Positions 33,768-44,427 of a stretch of DNA of 64,000 nt are shown one piece after another. Source of the stretch: Novosphingobium sp. KA1 (GTDB taxonomy: Bacteria > Pseudomonadota > Alphaproteobacteria > Sphingomonadales > Sphingomonadaceae); contig NZ_CP021247.1 in assembly GCF_017309955.1 (NCBI RefSeq), positions 310,001 through 374,000 on the forward strand, written 5' to 3'. The stretch's first letter is position 1. Each line of letters starts with the position of its first letter. The translations under genes were made by a program, and so were the position numbers. Below the pieces are notes generated by a model. The model did no database searches. It saw only the letters and a list, made by a program, of their open reading frames with translations, and was not told the DNA's origin.

Positions 33768-35732
33768 TCACTTGACCGGCAGCACGTCGACGACCTGCCC
33801 TTCATCGCTGGTCCAGGGCAAGGCGTCGTCAAAGCCCTGCTTTTTCGCGGATGCCAGGAAGGCATTGGCCGCCTTCTGGGTCGCAAAGGGACCTATCAGC
33901 ACGCGATTGGTGCGGCCCATCTCGCTGACATAGGGCTGGTGCCCCTTGAACAGCGCCGGCGCCTGCTTGAGATAACGGCGCCAGTCGAAGGCGATCGCAT
34001 CCTTGTTTCGGCCGACGCCAATCTGCACCCAGATCCGACTTGGCTGGGGCGGTGGCACCGGCTTCTTCGGCTTGGCCGGCACGGCGGCCTTGGCAACCGG
34101 CTTTGCCGCCGGCTTGGCAGCGCGCTTGCCGTTGACGACCATCTCCGGCTTGTCGTCCGCCTTGCCCTCACTCTTGGGGTCAGCCTTGACTTCAACCTTC
34201 GGCGGAGGCGGGGGCGGCGGCGCGGGACGAGCAGGCTCGATCTGCCGGATGTCGACTGCACCAGCGGCCGGCGCCGTCTGCATCGTGGGCTTGCCGAGAT
34301 CAGCGAAGATTTCCGCCAGCGAAAGCTGATGCCCGCCCGCTTCCGGCGGGGCTTCCGCTGCGGTGATTTTTGCCGGAGCAGACTGCGCTGGCGCAGGTTG
34401 CGGCCGGGGAGGCGCGGAAGGAACCGGAGCCGGTTCGGCAGCGGCCTGACGGACCGGGACCGACGGCGGCACCTCAGGGGTGGCGGTTCGGGCCGGGCTG
34501 GCACCGGCCGCCGAATCCGGCACCCTGGCAAGATCGAAGCCCTGCGCGCCGGCAGCAGGCGTGGCAACGGTGGACGGCGCGGTCGTCGCTACCGGCCCGC
34601 CAGCGGCCACCTTGGCGCCTTTAACGGGCGGCAATTCGCCGCCCACGTCGCGCGCAGCCGGCGCCGTGCGCGGCGGCTCGGTTCGCACCGCACCGGCCGT
34701 CGCAGCGGCAACACGGGTCGCATCGGCACGAGCGGGCGCGGGCGTCGGCGCAGACGAGGCCACTGACGCGGACGTTACAGGCTTGCGCCCACCGCGCGCC
34801 GCGGGCTTGGCGCCTGCCGCCTGCGGCGCCGGTCGCGGCGCTGCAGCCGCTTCGCTGGCAGCCAACTGGGTCGCATAAGCGGACACCCGCGCGTCATCGC
34901 GGCCGATCTCCGAGGCGCGCGGGAACTTGCCGAGATTGGCGGCAGCCGCCTGCTGCGCCCGCGTGAGCCGCGGCATGTAGCGCAGATAGGGCGCGATGTT
35001 TTGCGCCAGTTGCGACGGCAGGATCGAATTGGAGACTTCGATCGCCTGCTGGGTATCGCCGGCAATCGCCAGGGCGAAGGCGCGCGCGCGCCAGCCCGGC
35101 TTGTCCTGCTTCTGCAGCAGAGGCATCAGCGTGGCCTGCGCCGCCGCGCTGTCTCCTGCGATCGCCTGACTCAGCGCCAGGCGCATGCGCGCCTCCTCGT
35201 TGCCGGAGGACGCGGTCAACGCCATCGTGTAGTAATGCTGGGCCGTGACATTGGCACCGACCAGATCGTAGGCAAGCCCCCGATCGACCGCGATCTGCGA
35301 TGGCGGCGCCCCCGCCCTCTCCGCTTCCGCAAACAGCGGAATGGCCGAGACCGGATCTCCGTTCATCGCCAGCGCTCCGGCAAGACCCGCTTTCACGCGG
35401 GCATTGTTCGGCGTGATTTCGTCCGCACGGCGATAAAAACCGATCGCCGCGTCGTAATCACCCAGCGCCTTGGCCGCGTCCGCAGCATCCTGCAGGGCTG
35501 CGGCATCGCGCGGACTGCGCGCCAGACGAGCAAGCGCAGCGCTCAACCGCTGCGAATCCGCGCTCGGCAACGCCTGCACCACCGGCCGCGCGACAACCGG
35601 CGCACCCTGCGCCATGGCCGGCAGCGGCCCGAGCACGGATACGAGTATCGGCAGGGAAAGCCCCGTTCCGAGGACCTTGCGAGACCACATCCCGCTCGCT
35701 CGCTGTTGCCTGACCCGCAAGTTTTGCGACAC
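33768..35732 (-). CDS. TPR and SPOR domain protein, probable septal peptidoglycan-binding
   Basis: 654 residues. N-terminal signal peptide or anchor about 18-42 (VLGTGLSLPILVSVLGPLPAMA), TPR-like repeats about 55-240 (ALGDYDAAIGFYRRADEITPNNARVKAGLAGAL), a very long Ala/Pro-rich linker (about 280-560), and a C-terminal SPOR domain (WVQIGVGRNKDAIAFDWRRYL...RVLIGPFATQKAANAFL). SPOR domains bind denuded glycans at the division site. It is directly downstream of ftsZ on the same strand, behind a terminator, so it is probably a separate unit with a division role. Borders of the low-complexity linker are approximate. Confidence 0.88.
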   Translation of the reverse strand: MSQNLRVRQQRASGMWSRKVLGTGLSLPILVSVLGPLPAMAQGAPVVARPVVQALPSADSQRLSAALARLARSPRDAAALQDAADAAKALGDYDAAIGFYRRADEITPNNARVKAGLAGALAMNGDPVSAIPLFAEAERAGAPPSQIAVDRGLAYDLVGANVTAQHYYTMALTASSGNEEARMRLALSQAIAGDSAAAQATLMPLLQKQDKPGWRARAFALAIAGDTQQAIEVSNSILPSQLAQNIAPYLRYMPRLTRAQQAAAANLGKFPRASEIGRDDARVSAYATQLAASEAAAAPRPAPQAAGAKPAARGGRKPVTSASVASSAPTPAPARADATRVAAATAGAVRTEPPRTAPAARDVGGELPPVKGAKVAAGGPVATTAPSTVATPAAGAQGFDLARVPDSAAGASPARTATPEVPPSVPVRQAAAEPAPVPSAPPRPQPAPAQSAPAKITAAEAPPEAGGHQLSLAEIFADLGKPTMQTAPAAGAVDIRQIEPARPAPPPPPPPKVEVKADPKSEGKADDKPEMVVNGKRAAKPAAKPVAKAAVPAKPKKPVPPPQPSRIWVQIGVGRNKDAIAFDWRRYLKQAPALFKGHQPYVSEMGRTNRVLIGPFATQKAANAFLASAKKQGFDDALPWTSDEGQVVDVLPVK

Positions 35733-35880
35733 CTTTTCTGCGACACACCGGACGCATGCCGCCAGGCATGCACCAACAGGCGCCGGATGATCTCAACGGG
35801 CCGGGCCTATGCACGCTGCAATCTGAACCCTGCGAAAACGCCGCGCGCGGCGCTTGCACCCGTCACGCACATACGCGAAC

Positions 35881-35909
35881 GGGGCGGACGGTCCAAGACC
35901 GCCCGCCCC
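35881..35909 (-). terminator. Terminator after ftsZ, end of the dcw cluster
   Basis: GGGGCGGACGGTC and GACCGCCCGCCCC arms (one mismatch, CAA loop), 13 bp downstream of the ftsZ stop codon. Confidence 0.7.
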
Positions 35910-35921
35910 GCTTGCTACCAA

Positions 35922-37499
35922 TTACTGGTTGTTCTGACGTCCGAGGAAGCGCGGAATCGAGATCGACGCTCCGTCGCCTTCATCAGCGGCCGGCTCGGCA
36001 GCCGCTGCCTTGGGGCGCGACAGGCTGGTCATACGCTCGAACAGCGTGCTGCCGCCGCCCACCGGACGGGCCGGTGCGGGCTCCGCTGCGGGACGACGCT
36101 GACGCAGCGGCGAGGCATCCTCACCGCCAAGCAGCAGTTCATCCTGCGGAGCAACTGGTTCCGGCGCGGCTTCCATGCCGCCCGAAAGGTCAAGCGGAGC
36201 AGCGCGCGACGCGGGAAGGCTGGCGTAGCCATCAACCGCGCCCTCATCGGCGCTCTCGACTTCCTCACCCGCACCAAGCTCCAGTTCACCATAGGTCACA
36301 GGAGCCGAAACAGGCGCAGCCGGTGCCGGCGCGGCGACCGGAGCAGGCGGCGAGAGGTCGAGCGGTGCCGGCGCCGGTGTATAGGCTGCCGGCGTCTGGA
36401 TCGCCGGGCGCGAGATCACCGGGGCGTGCACAGGCGCCGGAGCTTCCGGCGCGGGGCGCGACACCATCGGTCGAACCGGACCACGGCCAGCGCTCAGCGA
36501 AACCGGGCGCGCGGCGATTTCGGCCATCTCACTGGTCTGCTCGATGCCGGTGGCAACCACCGAGACGCGGATCTTGCCCTGGAGGTCCGGGTTGAACGCC
36601 GACCCCCAGATGATGTTCGCATCGGGATCGACGAGTTCGCGGATGTGATTGGCCGCTTCGTCGACTTCAAGCAGCTTCATGTCGTCGCCGCCGATGATCG
36701 AGATGATCACGCCCTTGGCGCCCTGCATCGACACGCCATCGAGCAGCGGGTTCGCTATGGCGCGCTCGGCCGCTTCGAGAGCGCGGTTCGGGCCTTCGCC
36801 CTCGCCCGTGCCCATCATCGCCTTGCCCATCTCGCCCATGACCGAGCGAACGTCCGCAAAGTCGAGGTTGATGAGGCCGGGCATGATCATCAGGTCGGTG
36901 ATCGAGCGCACGCCCTGCTGGAGCACTTCGTCGGCCAGCGAGAACGCTTCCTTGAACGTGGTGTCCGCCTTGGCGACCAGGAACAGGTTCTGGTTCGGGA
37001 TGACGATCAGCGTATCGACGTGCTTCTGCAGCTCTTCAATGCCCGCATCGGCGGAGCGCATGCGGCGCGTGCCTTCGAACATGAACGGCTTGGAAACCAC
37101 ACCGACAGTCAGCACGCCCTTGGCGCGTGCAGCCTGCGCGATGATCGGCGCGGCGCCGGTGCCGGTGCCGCCGCCCATGCCGGCGGCAATGAAAACCATG
37201 TGCACGCCGTCAAGCAGACGCTCGATGTCCGGCAGGGTTTCCTCAGCCGCGGCGCGGCCCACTTCGGGGCGGGCACCGGCACCGAGGCCCTGCGTGATAT
37301 CGGGCCCCAGCTGGATGCGGGTTTCCGCGATCGAATTGTTGAGCGCCTGCGCGTCGGTATTGGCGACGACGAAGTCGACACCCTCGATCTGCGCCTGGAT
37401 CATGTTTGCGATGGCGTTGCCGCCCGCACCGCCCACGCCGATAACGACGATGCGCGGACGAAGCTCTTCGATTGCCGGCGGTCCGATGTTGATGCTCAT
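35922..37499 (-). CDS. ftsZ: Cell division tubulin FtsZ
   Basis: 525 residues from ATG 37499 (AGGAGAA site); the upstream extension of the frame is not conserved. GTPase core: [14 protein letters not shown], then tubulin signature [14 protein letters not shown] and the T7 loop [12 protein letters not shown] long Ala/Pro linker (about 330-505) is followed by the conserved C-terminal peptide [13 protein letters not shown] that binds FtsA and ZapA/SepF-like partners. The linker makes it longer than E. coli FtsZ (383), as is usual in this order. A 180-bp spacer separates it from ftsA and carries a hairpin, so ftsZ may have its own promoter. Confidence 0.97.
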   Translation of the reverse strand: MSINIGPPAIEELRPRIVVIGVGGAGGNAIANMIQAQIEGVDFVVANTDAQALNNSIAETRIQLGPDITQGLGAGARPEVGRAAAEETLPDIERLLDGVHMVFIAAGMGGGTGTGAAPIIAQAARAKGVLTVGVVSKPFMFEGTRRMRSADAGIEELQKHVDTLIVIPNQNLFLVAKADTTFKEAFSLADEVLQQGVRSITDLMIMPGLINLDFADVRSVMGEMGKAMMGTGEGEGPNRALEAAERAIANPLLDGVSMQGAKGVIISIIGGDDMKLLEVDEAANHIRELVDPDANIIWGSAFNPDLQGKIRVSVVATGIEQTSEMAEIAARPVSLSAGRGPVRPMVSRPAPEAPAPVHAPVISRPAIQTPAAYTPAPAPLDLSPPAPVAAPAPAAPVSAPVTYGELELGAGEEVESADEGAVDGYASLPASRAAPLDLSGGMEAAPEPVAPQDELLLGGEDASPLRQRRPAAEPAPARPVGGGSTLFERMTSLSRPKAAAAEPAADEGDGASISIPRFLGRQNNQ

Positions 37500-37554
37500 T
37501 TCGTTCTCCTGGCAGGCCCGTGCGCGAAGAAATTTACCTTGACTAGTCTGATTG

Positions 37555-37583
37555 CACGCTTCGCCCGATCGAGGCAAAGCGTG
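37555..37583 (-). other. Hairpin in the ftsA-ftsZ spacer
   Basis: CACGCTTCGCC and GGCAAAGCGTG arms with one mismatch and a 7-nt loop, about 55 bp before the ftsZ start codon. Could be a weak terminator or attenuator for ftsA, or a leader stem of the ftsZ mRNA. Confidence 0.4.
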
Positions 37584-37679
37584 AGCCATCTTTGTCCACA
37601 GCAGAAACCGCCGTTTGCGGCCAATCGTGCCGGGTTTGCCATGGCCACTTGCTGGCCCGGCGCCCCCTCGCGCGATCGG

Positions 37680-38960
37680 TCAAAAGTATTCCCTCAGTGC
37701 TCTATAGACGCGATTGATCACGCCCAGGCCCGAATAACTTATTGTCTGCTGACGGTTCTTTCCGAAAGTACGGATATCGATCGGGTCCGCCGCCGCGTAG
37801 AGGACGAGCCCTGCAAGCGTCGAAAAGCCCGGCTTCACGTGCGCTTCGGCCAATCCCGTCAAATGCGGCACGCTGCCCACGCGCACCGGCTTGCCCAGCG
37901 CGGCCTGCGCATAATCGGCGAGTCCCACCAGTTCCGCACCGCCACCAGTAAAGACCACCTGCTTGCCGCGCTGCGCATTGAAACGCATCACTTTCAGGGC
38001 CTTGTTTACTTCTTCCATCAGCAGGCCAAGCTGCCCGGTGATGACGCCGATCAGTTCGGCGCGCGGAATGCGGTTCTTGTCATCGGCATGGCGGGCGATC
38101 GGCCCGGCATGTTCCTCGCCCGGCGCATTGACCGGAATCATCTCGCGGTGATCGTGGGGGCTGGCGATGGCCGAACCGTTCACGCACTTCAGACGCTCGG
38201 CCTGGAACCGGCGGATACCGAAAGCCGAAGCGATCGCGTCGGTGATATCGGCAGAGCCCATCGGGATCGAGATCATGTCGATCAGCAGGCCGTGCGAGTA
38301 GACGGCCACGTTCGTCACTTCCGCACCGAATTCGACCAGCGCCACGCCCAGGTCGCGTTCTTCGGGCGAAAGGCAGGCCTGCCCCGCCGCAATGGGCGAG
38401 CCGACGATGGCCTCCACTTCCAGATGCGCGCTCTGCACCGCCTCGGTCAGATTGCGGATCGGCGCGCCATCCGCCAGCATGATGTGGATGTCCACGCCCA
38501 GCCGCTCGGCATGGAGCCCCTTGGGATTGCCCACGCCATGCGCGCCATCGAGCCGGTACTGCGCAGGTTGCGCGTGCAGCACCATACGCCCGTCCGGCTG
38601 GATCACTTCGCGCGCGGAAACGAGAAGCTGGTCGATATCCTCCTGCTCGATCCGGCGGCCGCCGATCTCGGCATCGAACTGGTCGATCCGGCTGGCGAGC
38701 CCTGCCCCCGAACAGCCGATCCAGACCTTGGTAACGCTGGTGTCAGCCATCTTCTCGGCCCGGTCGATGGCATCACGCACCGCATACGTCGCCGCCGCCA
38801 TGTCGGTGACGTAGCCGCGCTTGATCCCCTGGCTGGCGCGGTGGCCGGAACCGAGCACGATCATGTCGCCCATTTCGGACATGCCGGCGACGATTGCGGA
38901 AATGCGGAAAGAGCCGATGTTGACGGCGCCGAACACGCGGGTGATCCGGGGGCCTGCCAT
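37680..38960 (-). CDS. ftsA: Cell division actin-like protein FtsA
   Basis: 426 residues; ATG 38960 overlaps the ftsQ stop as TGATG, behind GGAGGA, while GTG 38963 is an alternative. Actin/Hsp70 ATPase with the phosphate motif NIGSFRISAIV at the start, the 1C subdomain (SVTKVWIGCSGAGLAS), the second phosphate region GVALVEFGAEVTNVAVY and the adenosine region VVFTGGGAELVGL. A short C-terminal amphipathic helix (GLGVINRVYRALREYF) is the membrane-targeting sequence. It recruits late division proteins and tethers FtsZ. Confidence 0.96.
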   Translation of the reverse strand: MAGPRITRVFGAVNIGSFRISAIVAGMSEMGDMIVLGSGHRASQGIKRGYVTDMAAATYAVRDAIDRAEKMADTSVTKVWIGCSGAGLASRIDQFDAEIGGRRIEQEDIDQLLVSAREVIQPDGRMVLHAQPAQYRLDGAHGVGNPKGLHAERLGVDIHIMLADGAPIRNLTEAVQSAHLEVEAIVGSPIAAGQACLSPEERDLGVALVEFGAEVTNVAVYSHGLLIDMISIPMGSADITDAIASAFGIRRFQAERLKCVNGSAIASPHDHREMIPVNAPGEEHAGPIARHADDKNRIPRAELIGVITGQLGLLMEEVNKALKVMRFNAQRGKQVVFTGGGAELVGLADYAQAALGKPVRVGSVPHLTGLAEAHVKPGFSTLAGLVLYAAADPIDIRTFGKNRQQTISYSGLGVINRVYRALREYF

Positions 38961-39937
38961 CACTGCTCCTCCGCGTCGGCGGGAATTAGGGTCGTTGGCG
39001 CCTTCTCGGCGGCGGCCTGACCGTGCGGTACGGCCCCGGCGCTGGAGGCGATTTCCTGCCCCTCGCCTTCCGGGACGCGCATATAGATGCGGTCCGCCGC
39101 ACGCATGTCGAACGCCATGACCTTGCCGCCCAGAAGACGGTTGGTTCCGTCAAGCCGTGCAAATGTTACCAGCGCGCTCGCCGCTTCCCTATCGCCTTCG
39201 GGAAGAGCGAGCACCTGCCCTGTGCGGAACGTCAGGTTCCAGCGGCGATTGCCGATCCACTCCGCCTCCTGCACGCCGGGCTGCAGCGCGGGAGCGGCCT
39301 GCAGGAGCTTGGCAAGCTGCGTCACCTCCTCGCCCGCTCCGGGGCCGGAAACGATCAGTTTGCCGCCGGTGTCCTTGCGCGCCACCTGTTCCAGTTCATG
39401 CCCTGTCTCGTCGATCAGCACGAACTGGTCATCCTTGCGCAGCACCGCATGGGCCTCGCGCTCCACAATATCGATCACCAGCGTATCGGGCAGTTGGCGC
39501 GATACGCGCGCGTCCTTGACCCATGAGAGGCCCAGCAGTTCGGCGCGCAGGGCGTCGAGGTCGACCTCGGTCATCGCCCGATCGCGCTCGGCCAGTGCCT
39601 TTTCGTAGACTTTCAACTCGTTGAGATGCTTCACGCCGCGCACTTCCACGCGCTTCACCTCGAAACCGGCATCGGCCGAGACGCGCGCAAATTGCGCATT
39701 CGCCAGCATCGGCACGCCGGCGGCATTGGCCACCACGCAGGCAAGCGCCACCGCGCCGCCGAGAATGGCAACGAGGAAGATCTTGTGCAGCTGCTCCTCG
39801 GTAAACGGCAGCCACGACATCGCCGCGTCCAGCGTCGATCCCGTGGTCGCCTTGGCCTTGCGGACCTTGGCCTTGGTGCCTTGCCGGGCGGCGACTTTCC
39901 TTGCGCTCTTCGGCTTGCGCCGGATCGTCTGGCTCAT
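38960..39937 (-). CDS. ftsQ: Cell division protein FtsQ
   Basis: 325 residues. A basic cytoplasmic N-terminus (RRKPKSARKVAARQGTKAK) precedes one transmembrane helix about 51-72 (IFLVAILGGAVALACVVANAAG), then POTRA (FEVKRVEVRGVKHLNELKVYEKALA), the beta domain and a C-terminal Ala-rich tail. Scaffold of the FtsQLB complex. Overlaps ddl upstream (ATGA) and ftsA downstream. Confidence 0.94.
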   Translation of the reverse strand: MSQTIRRKPKSARKVAARQGTKAKVRKAKATTGSTLDAAMSWLPFTEEQLHKIFLVAILGGAVALACVVANAAGVPMLANAQFARVSADAGFEVKRVEVRGVKHLNELKVYEKALAERDRAMTEVDLDALRAELLGLSWVKDARVSRQLPDTLVIDIVEREAHAVLRKDDQFVLIDETGHELEQVARKDTGGKLIVSGPGAGEEVTQLAKLLQAAPALQPGVQEAEWIGNRRWNLTFRTGQVLALPEGDREAASALVTFARLDGTNRLLGGKVMAFDMRAADRIYMRVPEGEGQEIASSAGAVPHGQAAAEKAPTTLIPADAEEQ

Positions 39938-40896
39938 CCGCCCTCCTTGGCCGCCTTGCGGGCGCGCGCATCTTCGAGCGCTTCGGCAATAATAGCCTCG
40001 ACCAGATCGGGATATTCCATGCCGCAGGCGCGGGCCTGTTCGGGCACCAGGCTGAGCGGGGTCATACCCGGCTGGGTGTTCACTTCGAGCAGGAACAGCC
40101 CTTCGACGCCCTGCGTGTCATCCCAGCGGAAGTCCGAACGGCTGGTGCCCTTGCAACCCAGCAACTGGTGCGCGCGCAGGGCCAGATCCTTGCACGCCGC
40201 CGTAATCTCGTCGGGGATCTCGGCCGGGCAGATGTGCTGCGTCATGCCGTCTGTGTACTTGGAATCGAAGTCGTAGAAGCCCGACTTGGGCCTCAGTTCG
40301 GTAACCAGCAGGGCGCGGTCGCCGATGACGGCGGTGGTCAGTTCGAGGCCGCGGATATAGGGTTCGGCCAGCAGGCGGTCGAAATGCTGCCAGGGGCCTT
40401 CGGTCTCACGGCCGATCGGACTGCCGTAATTGCCCTCGGCCGTGACGATGGCGACGCCGACCGACGACCCTTCGTTGACCGGCTTCAGCACATAAGGACG
40501 CGGCAGGGGATCGCGCTCGAAAATCTCGGCGCTTTCGACGATGCGGCCGCCGGGCATCGGAATGCCGTGCGGGACCAGCGCCTGCTTGGTCAGTTCCTTG
40601 TCGATGGCGATCACCGAGGTGGCGAGGCCCGAATGGGTGTAGGTGAGGCCCATCAGGTCCATCATGCCCTGCACCGTGCCATCCTCGCCCGGCGCGCCGT
40701 GCAGCGCGTTGAACACCACGTCGGGCTTCGCTTCCGCAAGGCGCAGCGCGACATCGCGGTCCATATCGATACGCGTGACCTTGTGGCCCTTGGATTCGAG
40801 CGCCTTGGCCACGCCCTCACCGCTCATCAGCGAGACCGGCCGTTCGCTCGACCAACCGCCCATCAGGACCGCGACGTGGAGTTTGGGAAGGGTCAC
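39934..40896 (-). CDS. ddl: D-alanine-D-alanine ligase
   Basis: 320 residues from GTG 40896, which overlaps the murB stop (GTGA). ATP-grasp enzyme making D-Ala-D-Ala for the peptidoglycan stem. HVAVLMGGWSSERPVSLMSG at the start, FNALHGAPGEDGTVQGMMDLMGL, KPVNEGSSVGV (ATP loop) and FLLEVNTQPGMTPLSLVPEQA. The annotated frame can be extended upstream inside murB, but that part has no conserved residues. Confidence 0.95.
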   Translation of the reverse strand: MTLPKLHVAVLMGGWSSERPVSLMSGEGVAKALESKGHKVTRIDMDRDVALRLAEAKPDVVFNALHGAPGEDGTVQGMMDLMGLTYTHSGLATSVIAIDKELTKQALVPHGIPMPGGRIVESAEIFERDPLPRPYVLKPVNEGSSVGVAIVTAEGNYGSPIGRETEGPWQHFDRLLAEPYIRGLELTTAVIGDRALLVTELRPKSGFYDFDSKYTDGMTQHICPAEIPDEITAACKDLALRAHQLLGCKGTSRSDFRWDDTQGVEGLFLLEVNTQPGMTPLSLVPEQARACGMEYPDLVEAIIAEALEDARARKAAKEGG

Positions 40897-41828
40897 TTCT
40901 GAATACCTACTCGTTCTTGATCTCGCGCTCCGGCAAACATGCCTACGCGCTGAATTTCCCATTCGAGCGTGACGCCCGACTTTTCCTTGACCCGGCGGCG
41001 AACTTCTTCGCCCAAGGCCTCGATATCGCTGCTGGTGGCGTCGGCCACGTTGAGCAGGAAGTTGGTGTGCTTCTCGCTCACTTGCGCGCCGCCCAGGGTC
41101 AGGCCGCGGCAGCCGGCTTCGTCCACCAGAGCCCAGGCCTTGTGGCCTTCGGGGTTCTTGAAGGTCGATCCGCCGGTCTTGCTGCGCAGCGGCTGGCTGG
41201 CCTCGCGGCTGGCGGAAATGCGGTCCATCTCGGCCTGGATCGCCTCGGGCTCGCCGGGCTGCCCCTTGAAGCGGGCGGAGACAACCACGGCGCCTTCGGG
41301 CAATTCCGAATGGCGATAGGTGTAGCCAAGGTCGGCATTGACCAGCGTGACCAGTTCGCCGGAGCGCAGGACCACATCGCAATCAACCAGCACGTCCTTG
41401 ACCTCGCCGCCATAGGCGCCGCCGTTCATACGCACGAAACCGCCGACAGTGCCAGGGATCGAGCGCAGGAACTCGACACCGGCAATGCCGTTGTCGCGCG
41501 CGGTCGAGGAGACGAGGATGCCGCTGGCGCCGCCGCCGCATTCCAGCGTTACGTCGTCCACTTTCGTCACTTTGGCGAAAGGCTTGCCGAGGCGGATCAC
41601 GACGCCGGGAACACCGCCGTCGCGCACGATCATATTGGAGCCGAGGCCCAGAGCCATGACCGGCACCGCAGGATCGAGATCGCGCAGGAACGCCTGCAAG
41701 TCGGCCAGGTCCTTAGGCTCGAACAGCCACTGCGCCGCGCCGCCGGACTTGAACCAGACGAGCGGGGCCAGCGGCGCGTCGGCTGTCAGCTTGCCGCGCA
41801 CGTCAGGAATGTTTGCGACCGCGCTCAA
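40893..41828 (-). CDS. murB: UDP-N-acetylenolpyruvoylglucosamine reductase
   Basis: 311 residues; FAD/NADPH-dependent conversion to UDP-MurNAc. TWFKSGG-like motif [19 protein letters not shown] region [26 protein letters not shown] [19 protein letters not shown], catalytic Ser in [16 protein letters not shown] and the terminal Glu region EKHTNFLLN. The start is TTG 41828 overlapping the murC stop (TTGA); no ATG or GTG lies nearby in frame before the conserved core. Confidence 0.94.
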   Translation of the reverse strand: MSAVANIPDVRGKLTADAPLAPLVWFKSGGAAQWLFEPKDLADLQAFLRDLDPAVPVMALGLGSNMIVRDGGVPGVVIRLGKPFAKVTKVDDVTLECGGGASGILVSSTARDNGIAGVEFLRSIPGTVGGFVRMNGGAYGGEVKDVLVDCDVVLRSGELVTLVNADLGYTYRHSELPEGAVVVSARFKGQPGEPEAIQAEMDRISASREASQPLRSKTGGSTFKNPEGHKAWALVDEAGCRGLTLGGAQVSEKHTNFLLNVADATSSDIEALGEEVRRRVKEKSGVTLEWEIQRVGMFAGARDQERVGIQK

Positions 41829-43246
41829 GCCGCCCTCCGCTTACCCACGGCGTCGGCGAGCCCTGCCGCCCACTTGGTGATGTCGCCCGCGCCGAGGCAG
41901 ACGACCATGTCGCCCGGCTGGATCGAGGTTGCCAGCGCATCGGCCAGCGCGTCCGGCCCGGCGATGACCTGCGCGGAACGGTGCCCGCGCGCCTTCATGC
42001 CAGAGACCATGTGATCGGAATCGACGCCTTCGATCGGCTGCTCGCCCGCTGCATAGACCGGCGCGGCATAGACCACGTCGGCATCGTTGAACGCGCCTTC
42101 GAAGTCATCCATGTGATCGCGCAGGCGCGTGAAGCGGTGCGGCTGGACCACGGCGATGACGCGGCCCTTCACACCTTCGCGCGCGGCAGCCAGCACCGCG
42201 CGGATTTCCACCGGATGGTGGCCGTAATCGTCGATCACCGTCACGCTGCCGCCCTCGACCGCGATCTCGCCCACCTTGGTGAAGCGGCGCTTCACGCCGC
42301 CGAACTTGGAGAAGCCGGTCTGGATGCACGCATCCGAGCAGCCCATCTCCACCGCAACGCCGATGGCGGCGAGCGCGTTCTGGACGTTGTGGCGGCCCGG
42401 CATCGGCAGTTCGATGCCCTCGATCCGGCGGAACGACCCGTCCCGCTGGCGCAGCGCCACGTCGAAGCGGTTGCCACCCGGAACCGGAGTCACGTTTTCA
42501 CCGCGAATGTCGGCCTGTGCGGAGAAACCGTAAGTCACCACGCGGCGGTCGCGCACCTTGGGGATCACCGCCTGGACTTCGGGGTGATCGATGCAGAGCA
42601 GCGCGCAGCCGTAGAACGGCACGTTCTCGATGAATTCGACGAAGGCGTCCTTCACCTTGTCGAACGAGCCGTAGTGATCCAGATGCTCGGGATCGATGTT
42701 CGTGACCACGGCGATGGTGCCGTCGAGACGCAGGAACGAACCGTCGCTCTCGTCCGCTTCCACGACCATCCAGTCGCTTTCGCCCAGTCGCGCGTTGGAA
42801 CCGTAAGCATTGATGATGCCGCCGTTGATCACGGTGGGATCGACCCCACCCGCATCGAGCAGCGCTGCCACCAGCGAGGTCGTGGTGGTCTTCCCGTGGG
42901 TGCCAGCCACCGCGACGGTGTTCTTCAGGCGCATCAGTTCGGCAAGCATCTCGGCGCGGCGCACCACCGGGATGCGGTGTTCGAGCGCGTAGACCACTTC
43001 CGGGTTCTCACGCTTCACGGCAGTGGAGGTAACGACCACGGCCGCGCCCTCGACATTCTCCGCCGCATGGCCGATCGAGACCTTGATGCCGCGCTTGCGC
43101 AGCCCTTCCACCACATAGCCCTCGGCAATGTCGGAGCCCTGCACGGCATAGCCAAGGTTGTGCATCACCTCGGCAATGCCGGACATGCCGATGCCGCCGA
43201 TGCCAACGAAGTGGATCGTGCCGATGTCGGTGCCAACGCCCTTCAT
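41825..43246 (-). CDS. murC: UDP-N-acetylmuramate-L-alanine ligase
   Basis: 473 residues; adds the first amino acid to UDP-MurNAc. Mur-ligase layout: N-terminal Rossmann [21 protein letters not shown]-loop [28 protein letters not shown], and FDDYGHHP-type motif [16 protein letters not shown]. Overlaps murG (ATGA) and murB (TTGA). Confidence 0.96.
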   Translation of the reverse strand: MKGVGTDIGTIHFVGIGGIGMSGIAEVMHNLGYAVQGSDIAEGYVVEGLRKRGIKVSIGHAAENVEGAAVVVTSTAVKRENPEVVYALEHRIPVVRRAEMLAELMRLKNTVAVAGTHGKTTTTSLVAALLDAGGVDPTVINGGIINAYGSNARLGESDWMVVEADESDGSFLRLDGTIAVVTNIDPEHLDHYGSFDKVKDAFVEFIENVPFYGCALLCIDHPEVQAVIPKVRDRRVVTYGFSAQADIRGENVTPVPGGNRFDVALRQRDGSFRRIEGIELPMPGRHNVQNALAAIGVAVEMGCSDACIQTGFSKFGGVKRRFTKVGEIAVEGGSVTVIDDYGHHPVEIRAVLAAAREGVKGRVIAVVQPHRFTRLRDHMDDFEGAFNDADVVYAAPVYAAGEQPIEGVDSDHMVSGMKARGHRSAQVIAGPDALADALATSIQPGDMVVCLGAGDITKWAAGLADAVGKRRAA

Positions 43247-44427
43247 GCGGCAGTTCCCTTGCGCGCGAGGGCTTCACCGCTCTTGGCGGGCACGGTCTTG
43301 TCCATTCGAATTACGTCCATGATCGGGCTGGCGCCGAAGCTCTCCACAAGATCGGCAAGGTCGCTGGCGGCGTTGGGATAGCCGCAGTTCCATGAGGCAT
43401 GCGCGGCATTGGCCAGGGTTTCGGGGTGAAGCGCCATGGCCTGGATCTGCTTGGCGAGCGTGGCCGCAGTGAAGCTATCCTGACGGATCGCACGGGCGCC
43501 GCCGGCGGCCACGATTTCGCGCGTATTGGCCGCCTGATGGTCATCCGTGGCGATGGGCAGCGGAATCAGGATCGCCGGGCGGCCCACATCGGTCAATTCG
43601 GCAATCGTCGAAGCGCCGGAGCGACCGATGAACAGGTGCGCACCGGCCAGACGCTCGGCCATGTCCTCGAAGTAGGTCGCCAGTTCGGCCGGGATGCCGT
43701 GGCTGGCATAGCGGGCACGAACGGCCTCGATATCCTCGGGACGGCACTGCTGGATCACCTGAAGGCGCGAACGCAGCGCCGGGGGAAGCATGGCAAGGCC
43801 ATCGGGCACCACTTCGGAAAGTACGCGTGCACCCTGGCTGCCGCCGGTGACGAGGATGCGCAGCAGGCTGTCCTCGGTGAATTCGGGGAACGGCGCATCA
43901 CGCAGCGCCAGCACTTCGTCCCGCACCGGATTGCCGACCAGCGTGACCTTTCCGGAAAGCTTGGGGTCGAGCCGGTCGACCTGCTCGAACGCCGTGGCGA
44001 TGGCATCGACCTTGCCCGCGAAGTAGCGGTTCACGCGCCCCAATACCGAGTTCTGCTCATGCAGGATCGTCGGCAGACGGGCCGAGCGTGCAGCCAGCAT
44101 CGTCGGCAGCGCCGGATAGCCGCCGAAGCCGATCACGGCGGTGGGCTGGAAGCTTTCGAACAGGCGCAGCGCCATGCGCTTGCCTTCCAGGATGCCGCGC
44201 AGGCCCTTCAGCCAATTCAGCGGATTTTTCCCCGCGATGCGCCCTTGTGGCAGCACATGCGCCGGCAGGTAATCGGGCTTGCCCGGAATCGCGGCGCCGC
44301 GCTCATCGGTGATGAGCGCGACGTGATGCCCGCGGCGGTCCAGTTCGGCAGCCAGCGCGAAGGCGGGGATGAGGTGTCCGCCCGTCCCGCCCGCGGCAAG
44401 AACGTAGTGACGGCTGACCAGACTCAT
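43243..44427 (-). CDS. murG: Lipid II-forming GlcNAc transferase MurG
   Basis: 394 residues from ATG 44427, which overlaps the ftsW stop (ATGA). GT28 glycosyltransferase at the inner membrane face. The Gly loop [19 protein letters not shown] at the N-terminus, [39 protein letters not shown] and the donor-binding [26 protein letters not shown] are all present. It is slightly longer than E. coli MurG (355), with extra residues at the C-terminus. Confidence 0.96.
   Translation of the reverse strand: MSLVSRHYVLAAGGTGGHLIPAFALAAELDRRGHHVALITDERGAAIPGKPDYLPAHVLPQGRIAGKNPLNWLKGLRGILEGKRMALRLFESFQPTAVIGFGGYPALPTMLAARSARLPTILHEQNSVLGRVNRYFAGKVDAIATAFEQVDRLDPKLSGKVTLVGNPVRDEVLALRDAPFPEFTEDSLLRILVTGGSQGARVLSEVVPDGLAMLPPALRSRLQVIQQCRPEDIEAVRARYASHGIPAELATYFEDMAERLAGAHLFIGRSGASTIAELTDVGRPAILIPLPIATDDHQAANTREIVAAGGARAIRQDSFTAATLAKQIQAMALHPETLANAAHASWNCGYPNAASDLADLVESFGASPIMDVIRMDKTVPAKSGEALARKGTAA

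Noticed and set aside
35001..39020. Plus-strand open frame of 1339 codons across ftsZ, ftsA and the start of ftsQ
   Set aside because: Composition is Arg/His/Gln-rich antisense of well-conserved genes; high GC removes stop codons. No ribosome site or domain.
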